A DNA stretch of 64,000 bases from Epiperipatus broadwayi (Eukaryota > Onychophora > Udeonychophora > Euonychophora > Peripatidae), in the NCBI GenBank assembly GCA_028023455.1, contig JAQFVV010006215.1:11573473-11637472 (forward strand), written 5' to 3'. A model generated the notes under the pieces. It worked only from the letters and a program-made list of their open reading frames with translations. It was not told where the DNA came from and did no database searches. The position numbers and the translations under genes were made by a program. Positions 1 to 12,982 of the stretch are shown in pieces (within the stretch, counting starts at the first letter, position 1; each line of letters opens with the position of its first letter).

Positions 1-3000
1 TTATCCTGAATGGTCATAAAATCCCTTATTCACTCATTATGTCTAAATGCAATCCTAATATTTTTCTTTTATTCAAAATTAAGAGTTTTTCATGTATTTT
101 ATTTTAATTAAAATATTTTCTTTAAAATTTAATATTATTATTGTTAGTTAAATAGACATTATCATATGGATAAAAGCATCTCTCCTCATATTTCTACTAG
201 GACTCCATTCATTGCCTAATAATTCATGAATGAAAGAAAATAGTAACTTTTTAATATTATAAATATTTAATTAAAGAAGCCTGAGATATCATTTTAATAA
301 ACAACGTGACACAAAATATAAGATACCTATTATTCTTTATCAAAACATTTGAAATGTGGATCTGATCATAGCAATGAGATGTTGATATGGTTATCAGATG
401 TGTTGAAATGGGGGAAATCTTATGAAAGAGAATTTAATATAACATAACCACTCTATGATGTATGCTTTCATTATTAAGAGTATCCTTTAATTTTTAAAAG
501 TGAGTATGATAGTTCTCCTCCTCTTAAAATTTATTAAATGTTACATATTATATTGACAATATTATTTATTGTTATTCTTACCTATATGGTTCTTTGTATT
601 GTAACATATACCATCTGGTAAAACCCTTCTGAGCTTAGCCCCTAGATAGTGTTTATTTATTTTAGGCATTATATTTCAAAGATTTAGATATCATTTTATA
701 TTGAAGAAATGTTGTGGTTATTATTATAAATATTGTATGAATATTATATCTCAATGACAATTTTGGGATATCATGCATCTCAATTTTTAGGTTATAATAT
801 ATACATTGTGCTCTTTTTATTAGTACACCCCATTATAAAACAAATTGGGAAAATTTTAAGATATATAATTTTAAATTTTATAAAATCAAAAACTGTTTAC
901 TTATTCAAATTATGAAAAAATAAGTCATTTTAGTTACCCTCGGATTTGAACTTAGACTTAGTTAATTTAAAGTAGTATAAAGGCTAAATCTTGTTAAAAT
1001 ATTTATTTTCAAAGGTATATAAAAGAAAAAATACTAAATGATCATTTAATATCTGTTAAGAAGTCATTATTTAATATTTAAATTTATAGGGAAGTTAGAG
1101 TCTAAGCTGATAAATGAAAATATGTGTTAATAGATGAATAATTATGTCTGTACACATTTGGGATTATTTATCAATAACTGTTTCTGGTGAAATCTTAAGT
1201 TAATTTCCAAAATAAATGATTAACATTCATTTTTCGAATTTTATGATTAAAAGTTCATAGGATTAATCTTAAATTTAATCTATATATAAAATAAAATCAA
1301 AATGATCTAGATTCAAAGCAAATTGTATTTTTATTCACTTTCTAAAAAGTAGGAGAATCAACCAATGACAAATCACAATTGGGAATAGATTAGAACAGGA
1401 AGATGAGAATTGTTGAAAAGAAAAAAAATCAGAGGGAAATGTTTTTAATTAAAAAAAGTTTTACAGATCGGAAATAAAAAGCAAGTAACTGGATTTGTTT
1501 TATTAAAAAAGTTTGCTGAAATCTTTGTCATTGTTGTTTTTTAAAAAGACAAGTAATTAATTATGACTAACTCAAAGATTTCAAACTTTATATTATCAAG
1601 TTTTCATTAAGATAAATGGGTGAAACCAAGGAAATCTCTGCTGGTTAAACCGACAATCAATAAGTTTGCTGAAATATCTTGGAATCGTTATATTAGGGAA
1701 AATATGGAAATAATGGAAAGAAAAAATTGTATATTGGTGCCCAAGTGTTATCATAATACAAGAACAGAAGAAACAGACTGTAAGTATTATATTGATGTAT
1801 AATTGAATGAATAAACAAAATAAAATACTTATGCATTTTAAATATTATAACATTTATGTAAGTTTAAAGTGGAAATGATATATGAATGATAGAAAAAATA
1901 TTTGTGACAAAGATAAATGGATAGTTTTCAAGATAATTAAAACTAAATTAAGAATAAATCAGAATGGAAATGTGTATTGAAAAATATGCTGAATATTAAA
2001 ATACAACCTATAATTATACCTCTGAATAAAGATTTTACTAGGAGAAAAGATTTAAACAGATTATTATGTATTATAAAAACTTTTATGATAAATTAAAGAC
2101 AATATCCGTCACATTGGTTTATTGAAGAATCTAAACTATGTTGAGGATAATTTAAATTAAGTTACTCAAACTAATAATGTTGGCCTTCAGTTATTCAATA
2201 CATCCTTTAAAAAGTAAATCAATAGTAGATAATACAGAAATAATATTTATTATTCTCTCTATCATTTTAAACCATAATTATCATAATTCTATTTAACAAG
2301 AAATAAGTAAAATTTAAAATTGTTTACCTTTGTTCCCTTTTGTAAATTTTTATCTACATATATGCATTTTCTGTGTATGTCTATTAAACTCATGGTCCAA
2401 GTTAGATAGATTAACTAGGCAATAAATTACTGTGACAAAGTGATGGCATTCATCATAATTTCTAGTAGATTGTCATTTCTTGTTTTAGAGTTCCATCATA
2501 AACTTTATAGAATTCTTACATGGTAAAGATGAGAGGGTTTATTTATATATATTTTTTTATAAGTTAAAGCTTTAAATTTGCCTTGATAAGTTGATTTTAA
2601 TAAAATTATAATAAAAATCTGTGAATTGTAATAGTTTCTTAACTTATTCTATCCTCTCTGATTTTCTCTCTCTCTTCCTCTTTTTTCCAGCTTTACTAAG
2701 ATATTTTGGCAAGTTGTTGAAATATATATTTAATTCATAATAATAATAAATTTAATTGTTTTATATATGTTACCATAATTATTAATTTGTAGGCATTCAT
2801 AAGTGAATCAGTCTGCATTAATTTGAAAAAAAAACAACAATAAAAATACAAATAAAATTAAATATGATTATGCAAATCAATCCATAAAATATAAATATGT
2901 CCTGATATATTTTATGCTGGTCTAATCTATGTGATATATTATAATGCCATTTTTTAACTTCTTTTGTAGAACAGTTTTCTTTCTGAATGTCTTCCATATC

Positions 3001-3801
3001 TTTCCTAATTGTAATAGTCCATTACATTCTATTTTTATCCATAACTTCTCAATAAGGCAATTAACATTATACCTAATTAGAATGTCTTTGAGATACTTTT
3101 AATAATATATATGAAATCTGTTTCTTCCATGAAGGTAACAGACAAGTTCATGAAATATTTTTAAATCATGTTTCATCAAATGGAAGATTCAATATCATCC
3201 TATTTATAAGCTAAAGAAGCCACAAATTAACTTATCGAACAGAAAATCTATGTTTTATTTACTTACAACAAACTTGATAGAATAACCTATTATTAAATTA
3301 ATATATATCATTATAATGAAATATCTAATTTTTTAAATTATGATATGCAGTAACAGCAGCACATTAGAGTTTGTGTTGAATCGGCCTTTTGATCTAAAAT
3401 ACTAACAATATACTTAAATTGATTCCCATTACAAAACAATTTAAAAGTTGAAAATTTTTCTTTTATTGCTAATTAATAAATCATCTGAGTTTTTTGAACA
3501 TTAATTAGTTGTTTAAGCAAATTTTTATAGGTTATATTCAAAATATTAAAAACATTCGGTAAAACACGTTTTAAATTGAAAATAATAGCATAATGAGACC
3601 AAAAGAATAAAATTATTGTTTTTGTTTTAATCAGTTCAGATTCAAAACCTATATTACATCTTGATATCTCAAATGTAAAATTGTTTATAAAGTATTTTAA
3701 GAATCACCATCTAAAAGTGGAAAATAAGTCAAAGCTAGTACATATTAAATAAAAAAATAGTTATATATCACATGACCCCATTTCTTTTAAGCTTGTAAAA
3801 T
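1..3801. other. AT-rich non-coding stretch
   Basis: No gene, RNA or element is supported here. Open frames are at most about 60 codons, have no recognisable motif and are rich in I, K, N and Y, as expected of random AT-rich DNA. A C/T-rich tract ending in CAG (2641-2690) looks like a splice acceptor but has no convincing exon after it. Confidence 0.6.
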
Positions 3802-4184
3802 GTAAACAAAGAACTTTGCTAATTGCTCAATAAGTTTTGTGATAAATGCTTAGCCAGAGAAAGCATTTAAAATGTCTCAATCAGAAAATCACATCCAAAA
3901 CCCTAACCAATGGTTTTATGCTTGTGCTTTGTCACTCCTCAGAGACAAGCTAGGGGAGTTTCAAATACTATATCTAAAAATACCAACCCAAATGCTGTCT
4001 TTGGGTTGGTATTTTTAGATCTAGTGTCTGAAGCTATCCTAATTCCTCTCTGAAGAGTGCCAAAGCATAAAACTATTGGTTAGAGGTTTGGGTGTGATTT
4101 TCTGATCGAGATATTTTAAACGCTTTCTCTGGCTAATTATTTATCACAAAGCTTGTTGAGCAATTAGCAAAGCTTTTTGTCTAA
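3802..4184. mobile_element. Foldback (long inverted repeat) element, about 383 bp
   Basis: Two arms of roughly 185-190 bp are imperfect reverse complements (3802-3992 and 4000-4184) around a loop of under 10 nt. Matching landmarks include CTTTGCTAATTGCTC near the left end with its complement near the right end, TAGCCAGAGAAAGC, CAGAAAATCACA, and CCAACCCA against TGGGTTGG at the tip. There is no coding capacity, so this is a MITE-like or foldback non-autonomous DNA element. The divergence between arms suggests it is old. I see no clear target-site duplication, so the superfamily is unassigned. Confidence 0.75.
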
Positions 4185-7161
4185 TACATATTAGTTTTTT
4201 ATTTCAAATGTTTCAGATTTTCCAACATCAGAAATAGCACATCCTTTTTTATTGTTATGTAGCAGCTGTTTAATATGCATTAACTTCAATGGACAATCAG
4301 CCAATTTATCAATATTCTTTACACTTTGCTCAATATGTTTTTTTTTTATTTTCTAAAACAAAGCTGAATCTTTTGCAACTACTTATTTATGACATAAAAC
4401 AACTTATAAAATGTTTGAAAGCATTTGTTGATATGAATAGCAATGATTTTTGTTAAAATTATTGAAATCTTTCCTATTCCATTTACTTTTATAAACTGAA
4501 GTAGTAGAAGCATTTAAGATCAGGGATCACAATTTTATGGGTTCACATATTTATTTTAAAAAATCAGTAATTTTGAAGCTAATGCATTTTTATTTTAGCT
4601 TTTATCGTATTATGTATTATTCTTCCTAGGAAAGAAAAATAATAAATTTATAAACTAAAAGAAAAATATAAAACTTTTTTTAAAAAATAATCCAGCACAG
4701 CATAAAAATTTTTACAACGTTGATTGCAAAAGTAAAAGACACACACTTAACATTATATAACATATCAGCAACTATTAAAAATACACAAATATTTTTCCTT
4801 CAAATCTAATCATACTTATTATAATAGTTCTAGGACATTTTTAATGGGAGGTCAAATATAAAATAAAGAAAATAATATTGAAAATTTATAAAAATATGAA
4901 AGCAAATAGATAATTATTTTAATTAGACATATTTGTCTTTATTTTTTCTTTTGTTATTATTCTTGGAATAACACCTTGGATTTTTATAAACCATAGTCTA
5001 TATACTAAAGATTTTTTGATTTTTTCCAATTTGGTATTATAAATTACTAAAATATGTTTTCATTATAAAATAATTTTTTAGTTTTATTCTTTTCATTTAA
5101 AAATCATGTATAATGTAAAGTTAAACTTTGATTTTTATGCATATTAAATTCTATTCTTTCTTTTTTTATCACATCTTGATTTTTTATACACTTATTTAAG
5201 AATATATTTAATATTAATATTTAAACATCAGCAGAATAAATTGCAAATGTATTTTTCTTTTGCTTAACTGAAGTAAGACTGACTTTTTTTTTGACTAAAT
5301 ATTTTAACATATCTTAATTTTTGTTAAACAAAGTATCAATAATTTTTACATTTTTTATTTGTAATAATAAATAATATACTAAAATATATGTAATTGAAAC
5401 AGAAATAAAATACTAGTTTTCTACTCCACCTTTGAGTAGTAAGTAATTTAGATTGCGCTTTACATAAAAAAGTGAAGCTTGTCTCAATCTTATTAAAAAG
5501 TTATATGGCTAAGTGCTTTCAGAGACCTTCAGTCTAAATTGAATCTAAATTGAAACAGAAGTAACTAAACTTCCTATTGAGTTATGAAAACATCAACTAC
5601 AAAAAGTTAAAATGATACCAATCTATCTTTTAGTTCTGCTGTTATATAAGTTGAGTTTTTTATATAGTTTAACTATAAGGTAAAAATTGTTTATTACTTT
5701 AATGTATGTGCAAGCTAAATAACTTGAAATTACTATTGAAACATTCAGACAATCAAGACTGAGTTTAGTTTTAACAACCTTTAAATAGCAAATGAAAAAT
5801 CATTTTAATAAATGTAATAATAAGTAATCATAACTTACATTCCTTATTTATAACTAATTTAAGTTTAGAACAATGAGGTAAACATTTAGCTTATGAAAAA
5901 ATTGTTTATAATACTAGTATTATTTCTTTTTTATTTAATATATTAAATATATTTTATGTCAATATGAGATTAACCCTCTAGCATTGTGGCATATTTTTTG
6001 CTTTCACTTGCTTTCAGTTTTCAACTTTCACTTTAATATTAAACCATTATTATTTATCAGAATATAATAAATTTGATTTCGTTTGATAAATACTTTTGTT
6101 TAGAAATTAAATAAATTTTAAAAAATTGCATTTGATTTTCAGAATTATTTTAAAAATTAGATTTTAATCAAAACAAAGTGCTATCATGTCATCAAATTTC
6201 AGATGGAGCAAAATTCAATATGCAAAATGAATGAAATCTTTGTTTGATGTTTGTTTTAAAAATCTGAATAAATTACTTTTGATGTCTAGTAAATCTATCA
6301 ATTTATGCGTTAAAAGTTTAAATTTTTTTTATAATTTTTACAGTATCACTAAATGTTATAACAGACTGTTAAGTGACAACATTTCTAGGCAGTTGTATTT
6401 CCTATGACCATAAGCTCTATGGTAACATTACACAGAAGAATATATTATTTTATATTTAAAAATAAAACATTTCTGTAAAAAAATAAATATGTAATAATGT
6501 ATATCTTTGATTTCTAATAATAATTACACAATTACTATACAAAAATAATCACAAACTTTTCAAAAAATCAAGTTTTTAGACCATCATAATATTTTCTCAA
6601 AATATCTCACAACGTTCAAGATCACCAAGTATACAATGGCCAATAATCATGGTGTGGTTTAAGAAACGTTGAAATTCCCACTTATTTGATTATTCTGACA
6701 CCTTTTGAATGTTTTAAATTAAAAGAAGGGGCAATCCTAATTGTAATAAAAAAAGCAGTAATCTATCACAAAACTTCAATAAAATATAACAAGATAGCTC
6801 TAATTTTTATATTTTTAAAAATAATATATGTTGTAACGGGCACATACGTTCGTTACATTATTTTTTATTAGTAAACATAAAAAAAAAAAAAGTTCGCCAA
6901 TAAAAATTTCTTTTTTAAGAATTAAAAACTGAAAATTAAAAAATCATCTTAAACTCGCATATATATAAAATCGCACAGATAAATATTTATTAAAATAAAA
7001 CTTTATTAAAAAAAGAGTAGTTTAAAACTAAATTTTCAGAAAAGATTTAGAGATAAAAGTATATGTTTAAGTTTGAAAACAAATTAATTAATCTTTTGCA
7101 AAATGGAAATGATTATTTTAATTAGTAAACTAGCCTTTGGGCATTTAAATGTATAAGCATC
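4185..7161. other. AT-rich non-coding stretch
   Basis: Nothing gene-like is visible: many A and T runs, no reading frame with recognisable protein motifs, no RNA gene. The short open frame at 6686-6871 has no family signature. Confidence 0.6.
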
Positions 7162-7652
7162 GGTCAGATAGGAAAACAATAGAAACTTTTAGCAAATGAA
7201 AGAAATCCATCGGGAAATCGGACCTCAACAAAAAGGTTTTCACCATCATGACGTAATGTTGAGTTAATCCACAAAATTATTATAAAAGGAAAGGTTTGAA
7301 AATAAAAGAGTTAATTGGTTATTACGAGTGGACAGATATGTGTTAGTGTGGAGTTGAAGGAGAAGGGATTGAAAAGACCTACTCTTCAATTCCTTCAGTT
7401 CTGCTAGGAAGAAAGAGAAATGAACTATTGTTTTCTACATTGAGGACCAGCTGGAGTAAAAAACCTCCGGATGAATAAATAAAATGGCCAACAGAATATC
7501 AATCTTTTTTTTGGACGGCGTGGGAATTCACATTCAAATGGCAAGCAACAGATAAAGATGAACTGTTTAAAACTGGAAGAACTTTATAATTAATGAACAT
7601 TAAATTAAAAACTTTCCATATTTAAATAATACAAATAGAATCCTATCTGACC
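7162..7652. repeat. Candidate short-TIR element, 491 bp
   Basis: The 12-mer GGTCAGATAGGA at 7162-7173 is exactly inverted at 7641-7652. The interior is less AT-rich than its surroundings, contains the inverted words TTGAAAAGACC and CTTCAATTCC around 7368-7393, and has AATAAATAAAA near 7474. No clear target-site duplication flanks it. A related word (CCTATCTGAC) recurs near 8056, so the inverted pair may be part of a larger repeat or chance. It could be a non-autonomous DNA transposon or a solo LTR-like fragment. Confidence 0.3.
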
Positions 7653-9204
7653 AATGTAAATTAATATTAATAATGTCATTTGATGTATTTTTTTTATTTA
7701 AAATCATTTCCATTTATTTTGTTCTTTTAAGTTTCTATTATGATTTTTGTCTTTCGTTAAACTAAATTACATAAATGTTAAACTTTAGTCAGGCGTGAAT
7801 GGCTATATAGATTTGTAAAGTTATATTAGGGGAGGGTAATCTTAGGTTATTTGTTTCGTGGTTGAATTGGGTCGATGAATTGGATATATTGATGTAGTTA
7901 GTAGATGTAATTCGAGATTCGCTATGGGAAGAATCGCTTGTATACGCCGCACACTTCCTCTTGCCTAGGGAATGCAATCGTAAGTCGTCAAAATGACCAC
8001 AGTCCGTTTCTATGGAGTTTTTTTATTGTTCTTCTCATTAGATAGATGTAATATTCCTATCTGACAGAGTCAATGTCTTATCTTAACCTATTTTGTGTTG
8101 CCATATTCGTATTACATTGAATACATCGATATATCAGATGGATTGATGTCAGGTTGACTGCGAATTTTTAGCCTAAGTTAAATGGGGATAGAATGTTTTA
8201 TCTTCAAATGCAAATCTATGTAGTCCATTCATACTCAACACCCATAAATAAAATTGCATTAAATTTAAGTTGGGTATAGATGCTTGCATGGGTTCGTTAC
8301 CGGTTAATTATGTTTTTGGTTTTCATAGGTGATCAAAATATATAGACATTTGGTAAATACTGATACCTTACGATGAGTATCGAAGATGTATTTATTCGGA
8401 TGTCTTTTAAGTTATTGGTGTTAATGCGGTGTCTTATGATGAACACCATTGGGTTTCTTGTATTCCCTATGCAATTGACGGTATCAATGATTTTGTATTT
8501 TGATCGTTTATGTTTACTTTGAAATGTTTTTAACCGTGTAATCTATGTAACCGATCTATACTCAACATTATAAAACCAACTTTCATAAATCCATCTGTGC
8601 GAACTTAATTAAAATGTAAACTTATAATATTATAAAAATTAAAATGTAAATTTAAATTATAAAATCAAATTAAAATCTAAAATAAACATACTAAAATAAT
8701 AATGTTAAATTATATATATATATATATATGTGCGTAAATAAATTTTTGTATGTTAATTACTGGCAGTGGCTTATTTTATTTATTTTTTAATATTGAAATA
8801 TAATTAGATAAGATATTATATTATTAAATCTCTGCTATTCCCTGAGATAGTGACTTGGGCTAATGACCGGAATCAAAATTTTAAAAAAAAAAAAAAAATT
8901 TTTTTTTTACTTACGTATCTGCCTACTTTATAAATTTTTATAAATTTTTCTAGGTTCAAATGCCTAAGATGGTGCCCTGTAGTGCAGATCACGTTAAGCT
9001 CTCATTCTCCGGATCGTTATAATATATATATGTGTGATTTTTTATATTGTACAGACAATATGAAAAATTAAAAAAATTGAGTAAATGAGGAGCATATCAA
9101 TTGTTTTGCTCTTTTAATTTATGGAATATTTACTCATTGAAACTTATTTCAGAATGGATTCTTATGATAAGGTTTTCATCAAATAAAATACTAGATGCTA
9201 TTTT

Positions 9205-9208
<4 letters not shown>
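7653..9208. other. CpG-bearing non-coding block, then AT-rich DNA
   Basis: From about 7780 to 8600 the sequence carries many CG dinucleotides and mixed composition, unlike most of the window. The words CTATGTAGTCCATTCATACTCAAC (split by mismatches) near 8216 and CTATGTAACCGATCTATACTCAAC near 8543 suggest an internal diverged duplication. A 62-codon minus-strand frame at 7789-7977 has no recognisable motif. An (AT)n run sits at about 8710-8730. No gene can be supported. Confidence 0.4.

Positions 9209-9269
<61 letters not shown>
9209..9269. repeat. (AT)n microsatellite, about 30 units
   Basis: Uninterrupted alternating AT over about 60 bp, the longest pure dinucleotide tract in the window. 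Confidence 0.95.
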
Positions 9270-9270
<1 letters not shown>

Positions 9271-10443
9271 TAACTGATATTTCTAGTGAAAAAGATATAT
9301 TAATTCATTATAGTGAACTATGAGAAATATCAAAATAATAATGAAGAAAAAATATGTCTTAAAAACTCTGAATAATAAAGTAAAATGTCAAAAAAACTGA
9401 TTTGCTTTGCTGGATTTAAATTGTTATTGAAAGTATCAACTTTCTAAATCATGATTGATACAAGTTTGTTTGATTTCATGTGATTATCACATAGAAAAAT
9501 AAATTGGTCACTTCAGTTAGCAGAAAAATGGTATTTGTTCTTATTTGTCATTAAAAATATCAAAAAAATTATATTCGTGGTTATCATCATTTTCTAATAG
9601 CTAGAGCACATATTAAACTTGGGATCATTAAATTGTTGAATTTTTAAAAAATATGCAGATGCTGTGTTTTAAACTGAAGAATCAGAAAACAGATTAGCTT
9701 AGTTCTAATAAACCATCTTTGAGAGTTTAATAATATATGTGATGAGATTAATTTTAATATCAAATTTTAAAAAAACATCATTGGATTAAAAGATCAGGAT
9801 TTCTCAAATATATATATATGAAGACTAAATTAAATGAAATTACAATAAGTATAAAATAATATTTAATCAAAAGTAACAATTTTAAATAAGTAAATAAAGA
9901 GGTTAACCAGAAAGAAATTCCACTATAATAAATTCATATAAGAACATAATCAGGAAGCTATTGACTTTCCATGAAAAATAAATACGGAAATTATAAAAAT
10001 ATTTTGGATGTATAATTTGATAGCTTCTATACAGACAGATTTTTTAATTAGTAAAAAATAGAATATTAAATGCCTGAAGAATAAACCCATATGATATTAT
10101 TTCAAAAATAATAAATTAGACTCTTATGTTTTATCTAAATTCTTACTAACACGACTGGTTACTATATGGAAAATAGTTTGCTTTTAAAATAACAGAAGAG
10201 TATAATTCTACAAATGTTGATTTATCAGAATGTAAAAGTTAATGATAAATTTTTCTGCCACTGTTAATTAGCAAAGGTTTAAATTATATAATCTATATAA
10301 AGATTATGGTGTATAAATATTTAATTTTACTTCATATCAACATGAAACAATATATTTTTTGAGAAAAAAAAACAAAAAACAAAGAGAATTAAGATCTGAT
10401 CTGTGATAAAAAAAATTGATCAGGCAATGTTTGTTAATTAGAT
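9270..10443. other. AT-rich non-coding stretch upstream of a GIY-YIG frame
   Basis: I looked here for the reverse transcriptase that normally precedes the GIY-YIG domain in Penelope-like elements. I found no YxDD-type motif and no long frame, which suggests that the downstream copy is truncated at its 5' side. Confidence 0.5.
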
Positions 10444-10872
10444 ATGTCAAATAGTGTAGAGATTTGTGTTCCTCCAAATGTTAATCGATTGATTAATAAT
10501 TCTAAGAGTATAATTTCTAAATTGCAAAGAAGTAATATAATTTATCAAATTTCATGTAGATGTCAGAAATTTTATATTGGTGAATCGAGATGTTCTGCGG
10601 AAAAAAGATTGAATGAACATCAATTATTATATAATCGAATTAAAAATAATGTAAATAGTCAATTTAATACAGCTTCAGTATTCTTTGACCATGAAAAAAC
10701 TTGTAATTATAAGTTTACATTTAATAGTAATGAAATAAAAATATTAATGGAAGAAAGAAATCATAAAAAAGGGAAAATTAAAGAGGCAATATTAATTAAT
10801 AAATACAAGAATCATGTTATTAATAAGCAAGTTGCAAATACAGCCATACACAGTTTATGGAAATATATGTAA
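10444..10872 (+). CDS. GIY-YIG endonuclease domain of a 5'-truncated Penelope-like retroelement
   Basis: This open frame of 142 codons has the GIY-YIG signature near residues 33-58: IIYQIS, then CRCQKFYIGES, then EKRLNEHQ, i.e. the two-Y core, a CxC pair and a downstream R/H-containing helix. In Penelope-like elements this nickase domain is at the C-terminus, after the reverse transcriptase, and nicks target DNA for priming. The frame has no upstream reverse transcriptase, so it is probably the 3' part of a truncated copy; the ATG is simply the first one in frame. The absence of stops over this length in AT-rich DNA argues for fairly recent insertion or chance preservation. A degenerate hammerhead-like string follows immediately (10907-10933), which fits the known pairing of Penelope-like elements with hammerhead ribozymes. 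A stand-alone GIY-YIG gene is possible but less likely. Confidence 0.75.
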   Translation: MSNSVEICVPPNVNRLINNSKSIISKLQRSNIIYQISCRCQKFYIGESRCSAEKRLNEHQLLYNRIKNNVNSQFNTASVFFDHEKTCNYKFTFNSNEIKILMEERNHKKGKIKEAILINKYKNHVINKQVANTAIHSLWKYM

Positions 10873-10906
10873 CATTAAGTTTTAAAAATTTGAAATTCAG
10901 TTAAAG

Positions 10907-10933
10907 ATGATGAGGTTTACCATGTAATCGAAA
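10907..10933 (+). ncRNA. Hammerhead-like remnant downstream of the GIY-YIG frame
   Basis: The string ATGATGA, a short arm GGTT, a loop, the complementary arm AATC, then GAAA matches the layout of a hammerhead core (CTGATGA, stem II, GAAA). The first core base is A instead of C, and I could not find a convincing stem I. If it derives from a ribozyme it is probably inactive. The support is its position just after a Penelope-type endonuclease. Confidence 0.3.
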
Positions 10934-11025
10934 GCTCTACAAAAGAATTTAAACTATAATATTGTATTTACCGTTAAATTTATATATATATAATATTTTA
11001 TAATGGGTACTGTATTTTACATTTA

Positions 11026-12046
11026 CACCTGGGTCTCGTTTTACGCGATAGATAGGTTCCTCAGAAAACACACGCAAAAATAGACATAACTTACATTGAA
11101 AAGGGGGGGGGTGCGGTCTGTGATTTTTCAAAATTCGTGTAAAAGCAAAGCACCAACGTAAAATTATTAAAATTCGCGCAAAAAAAAAATAAGGAAATAA
11201 AATATGACTAATAAAAAATTTCAAATTTGAAAAAAATTGATACAAGACAAACTTTTTTTGAACTATAATATTTAATTTTATTCAAAATAATATATATTTT
11301 ATGCATAATTTACATTTTTTTATACACGTTTTAATTATTATCGATATTTGCTGAAAAACACATTTGTTTGCAAACTGAGGAAATACAACTAGCGCTAACT
11401 TCACACTCATGTTGAGTCAATGGATTTCTGGTGACAACGTAATTAATCTTTGAGACGATGATTTTATTAATTGTTTATGAACTTAGACTTACCATAATAA
11501 AAAGACATTTATTCACCACTGCTGGGAAAAATTTAATTAAAACTAACAACTAAAATTAAATTCTTATTTTTGTCTTTAATTTTTTAATTTTCAATTCCGT
11601 TTAAAAATCAAATTTTGTTTCACTGCTATTACTCACCTTTTAAAAATAAACTTGCGGACACTAAATGATTAATAATTGATTACATTCTTTTTTAAAAAGC
11701 AAAAACAGAATGTGATTTAAAATGCAAAATTAACACGCACAATGTTTGAACAAATTTACATTATAATCTTGTAAAATTTAATGTGTGTATACATAAAATG
11801 CGGAAATCATGATTTTAATTTCATTATTGCATAAAATCTTACTATTATAAAGCACTGAAAATAATGAAATTACTAAGATGAAAGTCGAATTCCAATAATG
11901 TGCTATTACTTTCAATATAACGTAAGTGCGCGAAATTTATTATTTAAAGTAATAGCGCATTATTGGACTTCGACTTCCGGTGAATTTCAAAATTGCATAA
12001 CTTCAAAATCGTGTTAAATAAGTCCGTGTAAAAACAGACCCAGGTG
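11026..12046. mobile_element. TA-flanked TIR element, copy 1 (1,021 bp, non-autonomous)
   Basis: The left end reads CACCTGGGTCTCGTTTTACG and the right end is its imperfect reverse complement, ending in GACCCAGGTG. Both ends are directly bounded by TA (11024-11025 and 12047-12048), the target duplication typical of Tc1/mariner/pogo-type transposons. A subterminal inverted pair (around 11883-11905 and 11945-11975, containing GTAATAGCGCATTATTGGA and its near complement) forms a second hairpin close to the right end. No transposase is encoded. The same element occurs at 52462-54122 with the same ends and internal order, so this is a defined family. Superfamily assignment rests on TA and TIR style only. 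Confidence 0.8.
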
Positions 12047-12649
12047 TATATATATATTGATTTGTATATATATATATATATATTACATGTCTATGCAATT
12101 TATGAAAAGTTATTGATAATAATAACTTTCACTATTACTATTATATTTATCTTTTTATAAAATATTTTTTAATATTATTTTATCATATATTATTTTGCAA
12201 TATTTATTTTTATAACTATCTTTTTCTTTGTAATTTTTTATTTTTTGAAATATCTATTATCCGATTTATTTCTATAAATATAATTTAAAAGACAAATATT
12301 ACCTTACTAACAGAAAGTAAATAAATAAATGTTGAAAAATGTAATAGTATTTTATTTTGATATATCTTAGCTTTATAAAAAAAATACCAAAATTTACTTT
12401 GATGTCTGCTATATATGTCTACATTTAGAAATTCAATCATGTTTGGAGTAGATAACCCAGACTGCATGCTCTTCTGTTCTTCAGTTTCTGTAATTCTAAA
12501 TAACATATTTAATATTTTTCTACTGAATTTTGAAATAGTTCAATTAAAATATATAAAAGCTGTCTTTAATATTAAATTTTCACTTTGTTTTGAAATTGTA
12601 ATTTGATTGAAAAACATTTCTCATGTCTGCAATATAAAATGGGTTCCCC
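12047..12649. other. AT-rich non-coding stretch
   Basis: Nothing supported; the overlapping open frames here (12285-12606, both strands) have no recognisable motifs. Confidence 0.55.
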
Positions 12650-12982
12650 CTTTAGCAACTTAGACATGGCTAAGTGCACTTTCAGTGCAGTTCACCAAAA
12701 TCATCAACATCATAGAATGATTACATCTGATGCTCTATTTAAACACTGAGATAATTATGCATGTGCTTTATTCAATCATAAGAATATAAGTAATATAAGT
12801 AATAAGAAGGAAAACAACATCCAGTTATTGAGCAAATGGAATATGTAAATTTCTAATTTGAATAAAGTACCTATGTATTCATCTCACTGTTTAAATAGAG
12901 CAGCAGACTAATTGATCTACAAGAGCTATAATTCTGGCAATCCAACCAAAACTGCATTTAGCCATGTCTTATTTGCAAAAGG
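12650..12982. mobile_element. Foldback element, about 330 bp
   Basis: Inverted arms are seen at three levels: AGACATGGCTAA (12662) against TTAGCCATGTCT (12959), GTGCAGTT against AACTGCAT, and GCTCTATTTAAACA against TGTTTAAATAGAGC, followed by CTTTATTCAA against TTGAATAAAG around a central loop of about 60 nt. Arms are well diverged in between. It has no coding content. The best reading is an old MITE-like element. Confidence 0.65.

Noticed and set aside
2641-2700. Splice acceptor and exon
   Set aside because: The pyrimidine tract and CAG are good, but the following sequence is closed in two frames within a few codons and gives only about 15 codons in the third.
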